6,095 nt of DNA from an uncultured Prevotellaceae bacterium (GTDB taxonomy: Bacteria > Bacteroidota > Bacteroidia > Bacteroidales > Muribaculaceae): assembly GCA_937896015.1 (NCBI GenBank), contig CALBLR010000148.1, positions 1 through 6,095 of the forward strand, given 5' to 3'. The notes below the pieces were generated by a model. It was not told the DNA's origin, ran no database searches, and was given only the letters and a program-made list of their open reading frames with translations. Of the stretch, positions 5,400 to 6,095 are shown in pieces; position 1 is the first letter of the stretch, and the number at the start of each line of letters is the position of its first letter. A program made the position numbers and the translations under genes.

Positions 5400-6095
5400 A
5401 TGGAAAAAAACGAAACTCCTGTGCTGCTGCTCACAGGCTATCTGGGCAGCGGCAAAACCACACTGCTCAACCGCATCCTCACCAACAAAAAGGGCATAAA
5501 GTTTGCCGTGATTGTCAACGACATTGGCGAGGTGAACATCGATGCAAGCCTCATTGAGCAAGGCGGCATGGTTGGCAAAAAGGACGACAGCCTCGTGCCG
5601 CTGCAAAACGGCTGTATATGCTGCACGCTGAAGATGGACCTCGTGCAGCAGCTGAGCGACATCGTGAGCCAGCACCGCTTCGACTACATAGTGATTGAGG
5701 CCAGCGGCATATGCGAGCCAGCCCCGATTGCTCAGACCATCAGCGCCTATCCGCAAATGTATCCCAAGTTGGCCGAGAAAGGCCGCGCGCGGCTCGACGC
5801 CATAGTCACCGTGTGCGACGCCCTGCGCCTGCGCGACGAGTTTGCCGAAGGCAACGACCTGAAGCGCAAAGACCTTGGCGAGGACGACCTGGCCAGCCTC
5901 GTGATTCAGCAAGTGGAGTTCTGCAACATGATATTGCTCAACAAAGCCGCCGAGGTCAGCCCCGAGGAACTCGACCGCATCACCATGATTCTGCACCAAA
6001 TTCAGCCGCAGGCCGAGATAGTGCCGTGCAACTATGGCGACGTGGATCTCGACAAGATACTCAACACCCCCCTGTTTGACTTCGAGCGCGTGGCC
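5400..6095 (+). CDS. COG0523 (CobW/YjiA/ZNG1-like) metal-chaperone GTPase, 3'-truncated
   Basis: G3E-family GTPases of this group insert or deliver metals, chiefly zinc or cobalt, to client proteins in the cytoplasm using GTP hydrolysis. The frame runs from ATG 5400 through 232 codons to the window edge without a stop. The family is usually about 320-400 residues, so the C-terminal CobW_C domain is missing. Motifs seen: Walker A GYLGSGKT (13-20), the metal-binding CICC signature in NGCICCTL (Cys72, Cys74, Cys75), and the switch II region IEASGICEPAP (Glu100 to Pro109). The G4 position reads NKAAEV (181-186) where NKxD is expected, so the Asp that recognises guanine is replaced by Ala184. Upstream is an A-rich leader without Shine-Dalgarno motif, and the preceding gene is closed by a terminator, so it is probably transcribed separately. 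The metal cannot be named: no Zur box, B12 riboswitch or partner gene is seen. Confidence 0.9.
   Translation, partial: MEKNETPVLLLTGYLGSGKTTLLNRILTNKKGIKFAVIVNDIGEVNIDASLIEQGGMVGKKDDSLVPLQNGCICCTLKMDLVQQLSDIVSQHRFDYIVIEASGICEPAPIAQTISAYPQMYPKLAEKGRARLDAIVTVCDALRLRDEFAEGNDLKRKDLGEDDLASLVIQQVEFCNMILLNKAAEVSPEELDRITMILHQIQPQAEIVPCNYGDVDLDKILNTPLFDFERVA

Overview
The window looks like chromosomal DNA of a Bacteroidota, most likely a fairly GC-rich Bacteroidales gut-type organism (a Muribaculaceae- or Prevotella-like relative is plausible, but that is inference). The signs are two good matches to the Bacteroidota promoter pattern (about TTTG, 19-21 bases, TAnnTTTG), A-rich leaders without Shine-Dalgarno motifs, a lipoprotein signal followed by an acidic Asp/Asn run as in Bacteroidetes surface lipoproteins, and a DPP5-like S9 peptidase typical of the phylum. 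I see no tRNA, rRNA, CRISPR array, transposase or phage gene.

Four genes lie on the + strand. (1) 1-1239 is a dihydrolipoyl dehydrogenase cut by the left edge; only its FAD-binding N-terminus is missing. (2) 1613-2845 is a serpin-family protease inhibitor with a lipoprotein signal, probably on the cell surface, with its own promoter. (3) 3102-5213 is a secreted S9-family (prolyl oligopeptidase clan) peptidase resembling DPP5, with a complete Ser-Asp-His triad and a near-ideal promoter. (4) 5400-6095 is a COG0523 (CobW/YjiA/ZNG1-like) metal-chaperone GTPase cut by the right edge, whose NKxD guanine-recognition motif reads NKAA.

The gaps are wide (373, 256 and 186 bases). Each contains a hairpin followed by GCTTTTT, so the genes are probably separate transcription units rather than an operon. 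The 2846-3101 gap also holds an 86-base element bounded by 17-base inverted repeats, and a palindrome overlapping the -7 box of the peptidase promoter. The last gap holds two further hairpins between a terminator and the GTPase gene.

Functionally, the peptidase fits periplasmic peptide catabolism, the dehydrogenase fits central 2-oxoacid or glycine metabolism, the GTPase fits metal homeostasis, and the serpin fits protection of the cell surface from proteases. Nothing proves that these work together. No clearly new multi-gene system is visible. The points most worth following up are the surface serpin with an unusual reactive loop, the non-canonical G4 motif of the GTPase, and the structured intergenic elements.
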